DNA of 64,000 bases from SIG673 sp045653945 (GTDB lineage: Bacteria > Bacillota > Clostridia > Oscillospirales > CAG-272). The position numbers and the translations under genes are program-made. The notes below the pieces were generated by a model. It saw nothing but the letters and a program-made list of their open reading frames with translations, was not told where the DNA came from and searched no databases. Within the stretch, counting starts at the first letter, position 1; the number at the start of each line of letters is the position of its first letter. The stretch is taken from positions 1-64,000 of the forward strand of contig JAZOML010000066.1 in assembly GCA_045653945.1 (NCBI GenBank). Reading direction: 5' to 3'. Shown here piece after piece: positions 25,132 through 34,220 of the stretch.

Positions 25132-26208
25132 ATGGAAAGAGTAGCAATTATAATGGCAGGCGGCAGGGGTGAAAGACTTTGGCCTAAGAGCCGAAAGTCT
25201 TGCCCTAAGCAGTTTCTTTCTTTAGGCGGTGGAGATAAGTCACTTATAGTTCAAACGGTTGAGCGTATGAAAACGCTTACCGACATTAGCAAAATATTTA
25301 TAGTTACGGGCAGAGATTATTTTGATATAACTCACAGGCAGCTTCCCGCTTTGCCCGTAGAAAATATAATTTGCGAGCCAATGGGGAAGAATACTACCGC
25401 TTGTATTGGATATGCGTGTCAGATTATAAAAAAGAGAATGGGCGACGCTATAATGATGGTCGTTCCCTCTGACCACGTTATAAAAAATGTTGATGCGTTC
25501 AAATCAGACTTAAACAAGTGCTGTGAAATAGCAGAACGTGAAAAGCTAATAGTTACCGTCGGTATAACTCCGACAAAGCCTGAAACAGGATTTGGTTATA
25601 TTAAGCTTTGTAAGGAAAAAGCGATAGAAAATACTACTTTGGCTTGGAAAATGGCAAAATTTGTCGAAAAACCTAACTTTAAGGTTGCGACAAAATATGT
25701 AAACTCAGGTAAGTATTTGTGGAATGCGGGAATGTTTGTTTTTCCTATTAGCTATATGCTGCGTTCCATTAAGAAATACTGTCCTCATAATGCAGCTTGT
25801 CTTACAAATATCGGCAAGGCGATTGGTAAAAAGAACGAGGCGCTTGTTACCTATAATATGTTTGAAAAAATGGAGTCTATATCCATTGACTATGCAGTTA
25901 TGGAGCACGTTCGGGGCAGCATAACCGTTCAGTCTACCTTTGATTGGAACGATGTTGGCACTTGGGCGGCAATTCCCGAAATACAAAAGTCTGATTCAAA
26001 TGGCAACTACGTTACAGGTGAGGTTGCGTCGTTTGAGAGTACAGGCAATATAGTTGAGCTTCCTAGCGGAAAACTACTTGCTCTGCTTGGTGTTAAAGAT
26101 ATTATTGTTGTTGAAAGTGGCAACGCAACTCTTGTATGTCATAAGGACTATGCTCAACAAATAAAGGAAATAACCAAGCAGATAAGAGATAGGGCAGAGT
26201 ATCTATGA
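25132..26208 (+). CDS. manC: Mannose-1-phosphate guanylyltransferase
   Basis: A 358-residue nucleotidyltransferase making GDP-mannose. It has the signature MAGGRGERLWPKSRKSCPKQF, ICEPMGKNTTACIGYA, VVPSDHVI, FVEKPNF and WNAGMFVFP. It lacks the C-terminal isomerase domain of bifunctional AlgA/ManC proteins. Its stop overlaps the start of the next glycosyltransferase (ATGA), so GDP-mannose is probably used by that enzyme. Confidence 0.93.
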   Translation: MERVAIIMAGGRGERLWPKSRKSCPKQFLSLGGGDKSLIVQTVERMKTLTDISKIFIVTGRDYFDITHRQLPALPVENIICEPMGKNTTACIGYACQIIKKRMGDAIMMVVPSDHVIKNVDAFKSDLNKCCEIAEREKLIVTVGITPTKPETGFGYIKLCKEKAIENTTLAWKMAKFVEKPNFKVATKYVNSGKYLWNAGMFVFPISYMLRSIKKYCPHNAACLTNIGKAIGKKNEALVTYNMFEKMESISIDYAVMEHVRGSITVQSTFDWNDVGTWAAIPEIQKSDSNGNYVTGEVASFESTGNIVELPSGKLLALLGVKDIIVVESGNATLVCHKDYAQQIKEITKQIRDRAEYL

Positions 26209-27386
26209 TTATCGGATTTGAAGGAACTCCAATTTGTTATAATCAGCTTACAGGTATAGGAATACACGAAAAAGAGCTTTGTAAATCAATGATTTCCAAC
26301 TATCCCGATGATAGCTATGTATTCAGTTATTTTGCGGATATTTTTAGAGGCAAGCAAAAGCATAAGATTATGCAGCAGTATTTATCCGAAAACGTCGAGT
26401 TAAAAAGCTTTCCGCTTATTTCGGCAGGATTATACCGACTGATATGGGGGATACTACCAATACCTTATCGTTTCTTTTTTGGCGGCAAGCCGGAAATTAC
26501 ACATTTCTTTAATTTTCTTTTGCCTCCTGGAGTTAAGGGTAAAAAGGTAGTTACCGTTCATGATTTGGCTTTTGTCAGATACCCCGAAACGGTTGCCTTC
26601 AAAACAAGAAAGGCACTTTCACTCCGACTTAGCAAAACGCTTAAAAAGGCAGACCATATATTTGTTGCTTCCGATTTTACGGCGCGGGAGCTTGACGAGC
26701 TTTACGGTGTTCCGGCTAAGAAGATGACAACAGTTTATGCTGGAGTGGACAAAAACGTTTTCAGACCTATGGAATTTTCTGAATGTAAGGATATTCTTGA
26801 GGCAAAGGGACTAGATGACAAGAGCTACTTTTTTTATCTTGGTACAATTGAACCGAGAAAAAATATTAAGCGAATGATTTACGCTTACCTGCAAACAATA
26901 AAAAAGCTTAATGCTGAGGGAAGGGGAACAATTCCGCTTGTTATTGGCGGTAAGCTTGGTTGGTATTACGAAGAAATTCTTAAACTAATCAAAGGTGAGG
27001 GAATTGAGGATAAAATTATACTTGCGGGTTATCTTGAAGATAAAGAAAAGGTTGCACTGTATTCAAGAGCGAGGGCATTTGTTTTTCCTTCGCTTTACGA
27101 GGGCTTTGGAATCCCTGTTCTTGAGGCTATGGCGTGTGCGACACCTGTTTTGACGTCAAACGTTTCCTCTCTCCCCGAGGTTGTGGGGGATAAGGCAATT
27201 TTATGTAACCCATTTGATGTAAATGAAATTGCAGACGGTATTTACCGTCTTGCGACAGACGAGTCATTGTGTGGGGTACTTTCACGCGAAGGCTTTGAAC
27301 GTTCCAAAATGTTTTCTTGGGACACAAGCGCCCGTGTTATGCACAAGGTTTATGAAAATTTAGTAGGTGGGATTAAAAATCAATAA
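26205..27386 (+). CDS. GT4-family glycosyltransferase (mannosyltransferase-like)
   Basis: A 393-residue GT-B enzyme. The N-terminal acceptor domain contains VTVHDLAFVRYPETV; the donor domain has YLGTIEPRKNIKR, VIGGKLGW and the GT4 signature FPSLYEGFGIPVLEAMACATPV (E-X7-E type). Translational overlap with manC suggests it transfers mannose from GDP-mannose. It has no membrane helix, so it acts at the cytoplasmic face on a lipid-linked or nascent chain. Confidence 0.88.
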   Translation: MIIGFEGTPICYNQLTGIGIHEKELCKSMISNYPDDSYVFSYFADIFRGKQKHKIMQQYLSENVELKSFPLISAGLYRLIWGILPIPYRFFFGGKPEITHFFNFLLPPGVKGKKVVTVHDLAFVRYPETVAFKTRKALSLRLSKTLKKADHIFVASDFTARELDELYGVPAKKMTTVYAGVDKNVFRPMEFSECKDILEAKGLDDKSYFFYLGTIEPRKNIKRMIYAYLQTIKKLNAEGRGTIPLVIGGKLGWYYEEILKLIKGEGIEDKIILAGYLEDKEKVALYSRARAFVFPSLYEGFGIPVLEAMACATPVLTSNVSSLPEVVGDKAILCNPFDVNEIADGIYRLATDESLCGVLSREGFERSKMFSWDTSARVMHKVYENLVGGIKNQ

Positions 27387-27406
27387 TTACCTGAGGCTTA
27401 TCCATT

Positions 27407-28600
27407 ATGATAAATAAAAGAAATAAATTGCCTGAAAAAGAGGATAGAATAAAGATTTTGCAGGCAGCTAAATGGTATTGGCCAAAGGTTGGCGGCATTG
27501 AAACGGTAGCAATGGCTATTACAAATGCCGTAAAAGACAAGGCAGATATGAGAATTCTCGTTTGCTCAGGTAATAAGCAAAAGGAAGAAGGAATAATCGG
27601 CGATAACGTTTACGTTTACAGAGCAAAAACGCCGTTTAAGATATGTTCAACGCCTATTTCATTTGATTATATACGCAAATTCAGAAAAATGTCAAATGAC
27701 GTTGATTTAATTCAGCTTCACGCACCCTTTCCGCTTTCCGACCTTGCGCTGTTTTTGAGTCCAAAAACAAGAAATATAAAAAAGGTTCTTTGGTATCATA
27801 GCGACGTTGTAAAGCAAAAGAAACTGAAGCTTTTTTACAGCCCGCTCATTAAGTGGCTGCTAAAAAGAGTAGATAGAATCTACGTTGCAAGTCTTTCAAT
27901 AGCCAATCAGTCTGAATACCTTTCAAAATATATGGATAAGGTTGAGGAAATTCCGTTTGGAATTTCGGTCAAGGAATACGATAAGGCTGAAAAATCCCCG
28001 ATTTTAACTAATAAATTAAATTGTAAAAAGAACGTAAAGCTTCTCTTTGTAGGACGTTTGGTTTATTATAAAGGCGTTGACGTGCTTTTGCAGGCTATGA
28101 CTAGGGTGGAAGGAGCAGAGCTTTTTATTATCGGCGACGGCGAGCTTAAAGGTACTCTCAAAAGACTTACGAAGGAGCTTGGTCTTCAAGAAAAGGTACA
28201 CTTTATGGGAAGAATGCCTCAAAAGGACCTTTATGCGGCGTTTGCCGATAGCGACGTGTTTGTTTTACCTTCGGTAAACCGAGCGGAGTGCTTTGGACTT
28301 GTTCAGCTTGAGGCTATGGTTTACGGTAAGCCTGTAATTAATACAGCGCTTCCAACAGCCGTTCCCGAGGTTAGCTTAAACGGTGTAACCGGACTTACAG
28401 TAGAACCTTTAAATGTGGACGAGCTTGCACAAGCAATAACTATGTTGGTAAAAGATAAGGAGCTTCGTGAAAAATACGGAGCAAATGCGAGAATACGTTG
28501 TGAGGAAAAATTTAGTCTTACTGTAATGCAGGAAAAATTGTATAATTCCTATCTCAGACTTTTAAGTGAAAAGAAAAACGCAAATAATAAAGAAAACTAA
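27407..28600 (+). CDS. GT4-family glycosyltransferase
   Basis: A 397-residue GT-B enzyme: WYWPKVGGIETVAMAIT near the N terminus, LLFVGRLVYYKGVDVLLQA, FIIGDGELKG and VFVLPSVNRAECFGLVQLEA (donor-site EX7E). Sugar and linkage cannot be told. It lies between the first glycosyltransferase and the exporter in the same direction with short gaps. Confidence 0.88.
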   Translation: MINKRNKLPEKEDRIKILQAAKWYWPKVGGIETVAMAITNAVKDKADMRILVCSGNKQKEEGIIGDNVYVYRAKTPFKICSTPISFDYIRKFRKMSNDVDLIQLHAPFPLSDLALFLSPKTRNIKKVLWYHSDVVKQKKLKLFYSPLIKWLLKRVDRIYVASLSIANQSEYLSKYMDKVEEIPFGISVKEYDKAEKSPILTNKLNCKKNVKLLFVGRLVYYKGVDVLLQAMTRVEGAELFIIGDGELKGTLKRLTKELGLQEKVHFMGRMPQKDLYAAFADSDVFVLPSVNRAECFGLVQLEAMVYGKPVINTALPTAVPEVSLNGVTGLTVEPLNVDELAQAITMLVKDKELREKYGANARIRCEEKFSLTVMQEKLYNSYLRLLSEKKNANNKEN

Positions 28601-28623
28601 ATTTTCACACGAAAGGGCAGAGA

Positions 28624-29490
28624 ATGCAAAATAGCAATACTCAGAACACTATCGAAGCTGTATATGTAAAGAAAACAGGTCAAAAAGAAAGCTTTTGGCA
28701 GACGGTTTTGGAAATATGGGCATATAGACAGATGATAATCTCATTTGTAAGACGTGATTTGCGCGGACGTTATAAGGGCTCGGTATTCGGTTTTTTATGG
28801 ACGTTTATAAATCCGCTTTTGCAGCTTATGGTATACACGATAGTTTTCACCGTAATTATGCCATCTGGAATTGAAAATTATCATCTTCATCTTTTTGTGG
28901 CGCTTATACCTTGGATTTTTTTCTCGGCATCAGTAACGGGCGGCTCGACCTCAGTGCTCTCATACAAGGATATGGTAAAGAAGATATACTTTCCAAGAGA
29001 GGTTCTTCCTATTTCGACGGTAACAACTAATTTTGTAAATATGCTACTTTGCTTTGTAGTTGTGTTCGCCGTCGCATTTGGAAGTGGCTACGTACCTGTA
29101 ACGGGTGAGCATTTCCTTGCACTCTTGTATCTTATTCCATTGTTTATTATTGAATATGTGCTTTCGCTGGGAGTTGCTTTTTTTGCGGCAGCTATAACCG
29201 TATATTTCAGAGATATGGAGCACATTTTTGGGATTCTTGTTATGGCTTGGCAGTTCCTTACTCCCGTTCTTTACAATTTCGACCAGATAAAAAATGAAAC
29301 GGTAAGAACTGTTTTTTATCTCAACCCTATGGCGCCTATAATAAAAGGATACAGAGATATTATCTATCACCAGACTATACCTGCTGGTGCGCTTGAGCTA
29401 CTATACTCATTTGTTATCGGTCTAGTTATGCTTGTGATTGGTTGGCTAGTTTTTGAAAAACTGAAAAGACGCTTTGCCGAAGAACTCTGA
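28624..29490 (+). CDS. Wzm/TagG-type polysaccharide ABC exporter permease
   Basis: A 288-residue ABC-2 permease with about six membrane helices. The N-terminal cytoplasmic entry IISFVRRDLRGRYKGSVFGF and LWTFINPLLQLMVYTIVF are typical of O-antigen/teichoic-acid exporters, as is the PMAPIIKGYRDI segment near the C terminus. It pairs with the ATPase that follows. Confidence 0.92.
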   Translation: MQNSNTQNTIEAVYVKKTGQKESFWQTVLEIWAYRQMIISFVRRDLRGRYKGSVFGFLWTFINPLLQLMVYTIVFTVIMPSGIENYHLHLFVALIPWIFFSASVTGGSTSVLSYKDMVKKIYFPREVLPISTVTTNFVNMLLCFVVVFAVAFGSGYVPVTGEHFLALLYLIPLFIIEYVLSLGVAFFAAAITVYFRDMEHIFGILVMAWQFLTPVLYNFDQIKNETVRTVFYLNPMAPIIKGYRDIIYHQTIPAGALELLYSFVIGLVMLVIGWLVFEKLKRRFAEEL

Positions 29491-29511
29491 CAGTGCCTGA
29501 AAGGATAATCA

Positions 29512-30267
29512 ATGGTTTTAAATAATGAAAATATATATGCAATAGAACTTGAGAACGTTTATAAGCACTATCGTATTTATCGAGATAAGGGAAACGAGCT
29601 TAAGGAAAAAATTCTATTTTGGCGCCGTAATGAATACACCAAAAATAAGGTTATTGACGGTATATCTCTTAAGGTGAAAAAGGGCGAGGCAGTTGGATTT
29701 ATCGGTCATAACGGTTGCGGTAAAAGTACACTTTTAAAGCTGCTCAGCCGAATTATTTACCCCGATAAAGGTACGGTAACCACGTGCGGAAGAATATCGG
29801 GACTTATAGAGCTTGGAGCAGGATTTCACCCAGATATGACGGGCAGAGAAAACATATATAATAATGCCTCTATATTTGGACTCAATAAGAAGGAAATTGA
29901 TAAGCGTCTTGAAAAAATTATAGAATTTTCGGGACTTGGTGAATTTATCGACTCTCCGGTCAGAACGTATTCTTCGGGTATGTATATGCGTTTGGGATTT
30001 TCGGTGGCAATAAACGTTGAGGCAGATATTCTTCTTATAGACGAAATACTTGCTGTGGGCGATGCGGAATTTCAGGCGAAATGCATTAATGCACTTAATG
30101 GGATTAAGGCAAAGGGGACAACTATCGTAATAGTCAGCCACTCCCTTGGTCAAATTGAATCTATATGTGAGAGAACCTATTGGATAGACGACGGTAAAAT
30201 CTGTATGGAGGGAGAACCTAAGTCTGTTCACAAGGCTTATACTATTGCAATGACGGCGGAGAATTAA
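29512..30267 (+). CDS. Wzt/TagH-type exporter ATPase, short form
   Basis: A 251-residue ATPase with Walker A (GHNGCGKSTLLKL), signature YSSGMYMRLGFSVA and Walker B (ADILLIDEILAVGD), plus an H-loop (VSHSLG). The N-terminal KHYRIYRDKGNELKEK segment is typical of the O-antigen exporter class. It ends after the ATPase domain and lacks the C-terminal carbohydrate-binding domain of some Wzt proteins, so the substrate is probably not end-capped for recognition. Confidence 0.92.
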   Translation: MVLNNENIYAIELENVYKHYRIYRDKGNELKEKILFWRRNEYTKNKVIDGISLKVKKGEAVGFIGHNGCGKSTLLKLLSRIIYPDKGTVTTCGRISGLIELGAGFHPDMTGRENIYNNASIFGLNKKEIDKRLEKIIEFSGLGEFIDSPVRTYSSGMYMRLGFSVAINVEADILLIDEILAVGDAEFQAKCINALNGIKAKGTTIVIVSHSLGQIESICERTYWIDDGKICMEGEPKSVHKAYTIAMTAEN

Positions 30268-30277
30268 GTTGAGATTA

Positions 30278-30308
30278 AAGCGGTAAACTAATAACGCTTA
30301 CCGCTTTT
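30278..30308 (+). terminator. Hairpin after the exporter ATPase, probable weak terminator
   Basis: An AAGCGGTAA/TTACCGCTT stem (30278-30286 with 30298-30306) with only four T residues after it. It may allow read-through into the next gene. Confidence 0.5.
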
Positions 30309-30330
30309 ACTACATAAACGGAGTATGAAA

Positions 30331-31602
30331 ATGGATAAAAAAACAAAACAAATACTGCACGTTAGCTCTTATGATGATGACGGCATACACTCAATGCATA
30401 TAACACTTGGTGCAGCAGTACCTTTTTTGCCGTATGTATTATCACTGCTTGTGCTTGTGGTTACCGTAACCTCTATACTGCTATTTAAACGTACGCGTGA
30501 GGCTATTTTTCAACATAAAAGAATGTATACGATAGTACTTGCAATTACGGGAGTTTCGCTATTTGGCTCAGTTTTGGCGCTTAATTATATCGGAATGTTG
30601 GTTTGTCTTGGAATATTTTTGGTGCTGACCTTTGCAACCTACATCAGGACTGTAATGACAAAAAAGATGTTTGAAAGGGTACAAGCTGTGTCCGCCATCG
30701 GTGGAATTTTCGTTGGAATAGTAGCTATTATTCAGTGCTTTTTAAATAGAAAAGTGGTAAATTTTCGCCCTACATCCTTCGCGTTTAACCCCAATTATCT
30801 TGGTCTTATATGTACCCTTTCGGCACTTATTTCACTTGTGGCACTTTTGGAAAGAAATTCAAACGAGAAAAATAATAAAAACATTTTAACACAGATTTTG
30901 TTTGCTTTAAGCGGTGCTATTTGTGTAGCCACTGTATTTTTAAGCGAAAGTCGTTCCTCACTTCTTGGTCTTTTGGCGGGAATAACCGTCTATTTTCTTT
31001 TGAAAAAGAGATTTGTAATTTTCAGTTTAATCGTTATATGCGGTGCATCACTTATTATACTTGGATATTTTTATCCCAACGTATTCGGCTGGACTAACTC
31101 AATTTCCTTTGTTCTCAATCAAAGAATAGGGATATGGCTTTCTGCACTAGACATTTATATTGCAAATCCTGTCAGAATTCTGGTTGGTATGGGGCCGATG
31201 TCATATCTGCACGCAGGACAAAACGGGCTTATTTCGGACAAATGGTTTGATGCCGAGTGGCTAAACGAAATCGGAATTTTAAAGTCGATTGAGGACAGTG
31301 CGGTGGTAGAAAAATGTATTTCCGATATAACGACTGCAATTCACTCTCACAATCTTATAATCGATATTCTTATAAACGGCGGAATCTTGGGTGCGCTTTG
31401 TTATCTTGCGCTGGGGAGAAGCTTCATCAGACACGGCAATAAGAGAAGAAAAGCAGGTGATAAATCAGCGTTTATAAGTGTTTTAGTTGCTGTTACCGTA
31501 GTTCTAACTGCGGGAATTGTTGACGTTACAATTATGTGGTACCAAAGCGCGGTGCTGTTTGTGTTGATGTGTACCACAGTATACACCGATGCAAGGGTTT
31601 AG
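30331..31602 (+). CDS. O-antigen ligase/polymerase-like membrane protein
   Basis: A 423-residue polytopic protein with about eleven hydrophobic helices. It has the loose signatures of the O-antigen ligase family: NPNYLGLICTLSAL, FLSESRSSLLGLLAG, and a long external loop ending in HSHNLIIDILINGGILGALC. In this Gram-positive context it may polymerise or attach a surface glycan. I chose ATG 30331, eight bases after GGAG; ATG 30325 is too close to it. Confidence 0.78.
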   Translation: MDKKTKQILHVSSYDDDGIHSMHITLGAAVPFLPYVLSLLVLVVTVTSILLFKRTREAIFQHKRMYTIVLAITGVSLFGSVLALNYIGMLVCLGIFLVLTFATYIRTVMTKKMFERVQAVSAIGGIFVGIVAIIQCFLNRKVVNFRPTSFAFNPNYLGLICTLSALISLVALLERNSNEKNNKNILTQILFALSGAICVATVFLSESRSSLLGLLAGITVYFLLKKRFVIFSLIVICGASLIILGYFYPNVFGWTNSISFVLNQRIGIWLSALDIYIANPVRILVGMGPMSYLHAGQNGLISDKWFDAEWLNEIGILKSIEDSAVVEKCISDITTAIHSHNLIIDILINGGILGALCYLALGRSFIRHGNKRRKAGDKSAFISVLVAVTVVLTAGIVDVTIMWYQSAVLFVLMCTTVYTDARV

Positions 31603-31615
31603 TTTATAGTAGATA

Positions 31616-31643
31616 AACGGAAAGGTGAAGCCTTTCCGTTTTT
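31616..31643 (+). terminator. Terminator after the polysaccharide genes
   Basis: A 10-bp perfect stem (31616-31625 with 31631-31640) and T run. Confidence 0.85.
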
Positions 31644-31713
31644 ATATATTCGCTAAAAAAATTTTGGTTTAATAAATATATAATAAATCTAATATGTATA
31701 ATATTTATTATTA

Positions 31714-31742
31714 TTGACAAGAGTAGAATTTTGATGTATAAT
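31714..31742 (+). promoter_or_regulatory. Sigma-A promoter of the envelope cassette
   Basis: TTGACA (31714-31719) and TATAAT (31737-31742), 17-base spacer: a perfect consensus pair, 34 bases before the lipoprotein start codon. It makes the four genes to 36488 a separate transcription unit. Confidence 0.88.
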
Positions 31743-31775
31743 TAAACTAATAAATTATGTGTGCGGAGAAATTTT

Positions 31776-32441
31776 ATGAAAAAAAACCGTATTATAAAAT
31801 ACTTGTGCCTTATACTCACATTAACCTTGCTGTTGACCTCTCTTTGCGGTTGCTTTGATTTTGATAAGATGATGATTGACCTTGGAATGTATGAAGAAAA
31901 AAAGGATGTAAATGCCAAGTATAACGTTATGTTACGCGATGGCGAAGGTTACGTTTGTGTAGACAAGGAAAACCTGAAATCCATTTGGGAAGGAGAACCC
32001 GTCGTATTCCAAATTCAGTTGCGTGAGGGATATATTTATATGGGTAATTCTGCGGGGGCAGATTATAATCCCGAAACGGGAACACTGAAAATAAAACGTG
32101 TTACGGCACCCGTTACAATAGACGTGCAGGTTGGAAACAAATATGACCTTTACTGTGTTGACGTAAGGATTCCCGAGGGAGTAATACGAGAAAGCAGCAA
32201 GGGGGATACATTCCCGTTTATTCGTGGCGGAGAATGGTCGACAATACCCGGAAAGGTAATCGTATCCGTTAAGGATTGCTATGATAAAAGTGTTTACAAG
32301 TTCGTTGAGTGGAGAATGCACGAGAACGGCGCCTTAATAGATTGGACAGGCTCCTCACCCGATGAGGAAGAATTTTCTTTCCAGACACTTGAAAAGGGAA
32401 TTGTAAAGCTGGAAGCCATCTTTGAGTCGGCGAATAATTAA
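31776..32441 (+). CDS. Lipoprotein of unknown function
   Basis: A 221-residue protein with a signal peptide ending in the lipobox LCGC (about residues 24-27). The mature part is probably beta-rich, with two similar halves (KYNVMLRDGEGYVCVD... and KYDLYCVDVRIPEGVIRES...) and an ending (VKLEAIFES) like Ig/InlB-type repeat strands. I do not recognise a named family. Its stop overlaps an in-frame ATG of the next gene, so it belongs to the cassette with the MBOAT-like and SGNH-like proteins. Confidence 0.7.
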   Translation: MKKNRIIKYLCLILTLTLLLTSLCGCFDFDKMMIDLGMYEEKKDVNAKYNVMLRDGEGYVCVDKENLKSIWEGEPVVFQIQLREGYIYMGNSAGADYNPETGTLKIKRVTAPVTIDVQVGNKYDLYCVDVRIPEGVIRESSKGDTFPFIRGGEWSTIPGKVIVSVKDCYDKSVYKFVEWRMHENGALIDWTGSSPDEEEFSFQTLEKGIVKLEAIFESANN

Positions 32442-32455
32442 TGGGGGAATTTAAA

Positions 32456-32722
32456 ATGGAATACGTAATATTTAATTCGCCCCTTTCGCTTATTGCGTTT
32501 GCAGTTGCTACAGGAATTTATCTTATTCTTGGTATTATGCGCAGATATATGCCAAGAATGATTATTATACCAGGTATTCTCGGTATTTTAAATATCATTT
32601 TGCACGTTGGCATATTTTTACTTTGTATGTATCTTGGAGCAACTATGCAAGAGATATTGTTTGTATTTGTCGTGTCGGGCGCCATTGCCTTGACAGTTAC
32701 AAGGCAAAGAAAGGGGGAATAA
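32456..32722 (+). CDS. Small three-helix membrane protein
   Basis: An 88-residue protein with three hydrophobic helices (about 9-30, 35-60, 62-80) and a short basic tail. No family is recognised. I chose ATG 32456 eight bases after GGGGGA; the alternative at 32441 overlaps the upstream stop. It sits directly before the MBOAT-like gene, where some MBOAT operons encode a small partner subunit. Confidence 0.6.
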   Translation: MEYVIFNSPLSLIAFAVATGIYLILGIMRRYMPRMIIIPGILGILNIILHVGIFLLCMYLGATMQEILFVFVVSGAIALTVTRQRKGE

Positions 32723-32726
32723 CGGT

Positions 32727-34208
32727 ATGGATATAATTTCACTCGCTTTCTTACTGTTTTTGCCGATAACCCTCATTCTTTACAGAATATTTCCTGCAAG
32801 ACTGCGTTGGTTTGTACTTCTTGTGGCAGGATACGTTTTCCTCGGGATATATAATCCTTTGAGTTTACTTGCGATTATACTTATAACACTTGTAACATAT
32901 ATTTGCGCAAGAAAAATCGAGTCGGAAATTGAAACGACAAAGAAACGATTCTATCTTATTCTTTCAACGGTTGTTTCTGTTGGCTCACTTATTGCATATA
33001 AATATTTTGATTTCTTTGTTGATGAAATAATAAAATTCATTTCAATTTTTGGAATAAGTTTGCGTAGCGTTACGCTTAACCTCGTAATTCCGATAGGAAT
33101 ATCCTTTATCGCACTTCGTTCGATTGCTTATACAGTAGAGGTTTTTCGCAAGAAAATTAAGCCCGAAAAACACTTTGGATACTATTCGCTGTATCTTTCG
33201 TTTTTTCCGACGCTTTTCGCAGGACCGATTGAAAAGCCTGCAGAATTCATTGAACAGCTTAAGCTGAAAAAACCGTTTGCGGGGTACGACGGTGCAAGAG
33301 GCCTAAAGCTTCTTGGCGTTGGATTTTTTAAGATAGCGGTTGTTTCAAGACAGGTTGCCTTTTACGTTGATTTGGTATATTCAAACGTTGGTTCAATCAA
33401 CGCAAACCTTATGAACGGCTTTACAGTGTTTCTTTCTACAGTTTTGTTTATGGCGCAGATATACTGTGATTTTTCAGGATATTGCGATATTGCGGCAGGC
33501 TGCTCAGCACTTATGGGAATAAAGCTTTCCACAAGCTACAATGCGCCCTATCTTGCAAACGGAATAAATGACTTCCTATACCGTTGGAATATAACCGTAA
33601 ATAATTGGTTTGACAGCTATGTTTTGCAGCCTATTAAGGGCGAAGGTGAGTCTAAGATAAAAAAATACATAGCGATTGCAGTTGCCTGCTTACTTGGTGG
33701 ACTTTGGTATGGCGCAGAATGGAGCTTTATTGTTCTAGGTGCTACCGTAGGAGCTATGATTATACTCTCGGAACTCCTTGCGCCGTTTGGAGCAAAAGTG
33801 CTTAATAGCTTCGGGCTTAAGCCCGAGGGTAAGCTCGTAAAAGCCGTAAAACGCTTGTTTATGATATTCTTATCCTTTGTTTTTGCAATGCTTGTAAGAG
33901 CTGATGATATAGTAGACTTTGGGCGTCTTTTTGCTACACTGCTTGCGGGCTGGTCAGGTGTAAGCCTTGCGACATCACTGAGCGAAATCGGAATGACGAT
34001 GCTCACGCTTGTAACTGTTTTGGCATCAATTTACTCGGTTGTTTTGCTTGATAAACAAATTTCCTTAGAAAAGGATAAGCTTCGCTTAAACTCGGTAGCA
34101 AGAGCAGAAAGAGTACAAGCTTATACTGTGCTTGGTTGGGCGATAGCGATAGCCTTTCTTATGCTTCTTGTATCTGATACAGGCATATATCAGTATTTTG
34201 TATTTTAG
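32727..34208 (+). CDS. MBOAT-family (AlgI/DltB-like) protein lacking hallmark histidines
   Basis: A 493-residue polytopic protein matching the AlgI/DltB branch: LRWFVLLVAGYVFLGIYNP, IPIGISFIALRSIAYTVEVFR, SLYLSFFPTLFAGPIEKP, FMAQIYCDFSGYCDIAAG. Normal members O-acylate extracellular glycans using acyl groups carried across the membrane. The two conserved histidine sites are changed: the RWH motif is RWN (Asn288, codon AAT) and the LWHG motif is LWYG (Tyr328, codon TAT). The rest of the fold is intact and the reading frame is open, so it is either an inactive relative or one with altered chemistry. Confidence 0.85.
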   Translation: MDIISLAFLLFLPITLILYRIFPARLRWFVLLVAGYVFLGIYNPLSLLAIILITLVTYICARKIESEIETTKKRFYLILSTVVSVGSLIAYKYFDFFVDEIIKFISIFGISLRSVTLNLVIPIGISFIALRSIAYTVEVFRKKIKPEKHFGYYSLYLSFFPTLFAGPIEKPAEFIEQLKLKKPFAGYDGARGLKLLGVGFFKIAVVSRQVAFYVDLVYSNVGSINANLMNGFTVFLSTVLFMAQIYCDFSGYCDIAAGCSALMGIKLSTSYNAPYLANGINDFLYRWNITVNNWFDSYVLQPIKGEGESKIKKYIAIAVACLLGGLWYGAEWSFIVLGATVGAMIILSELLAPFGAKVLNSFGLKPEGKLVKAVKRLFMIFLSFVFAMLVRADDIVDFGRLFATLLAGWSGVSLATSLSEIGMTMLTLVTVLASIYSVVLLDKQISLEKDKLRLNSVARAERVQAYTVLGWAIAIAFLMLLVSDTGIYQYFVF

Positions 34209-34220
34209 GAGGGCGCATAA

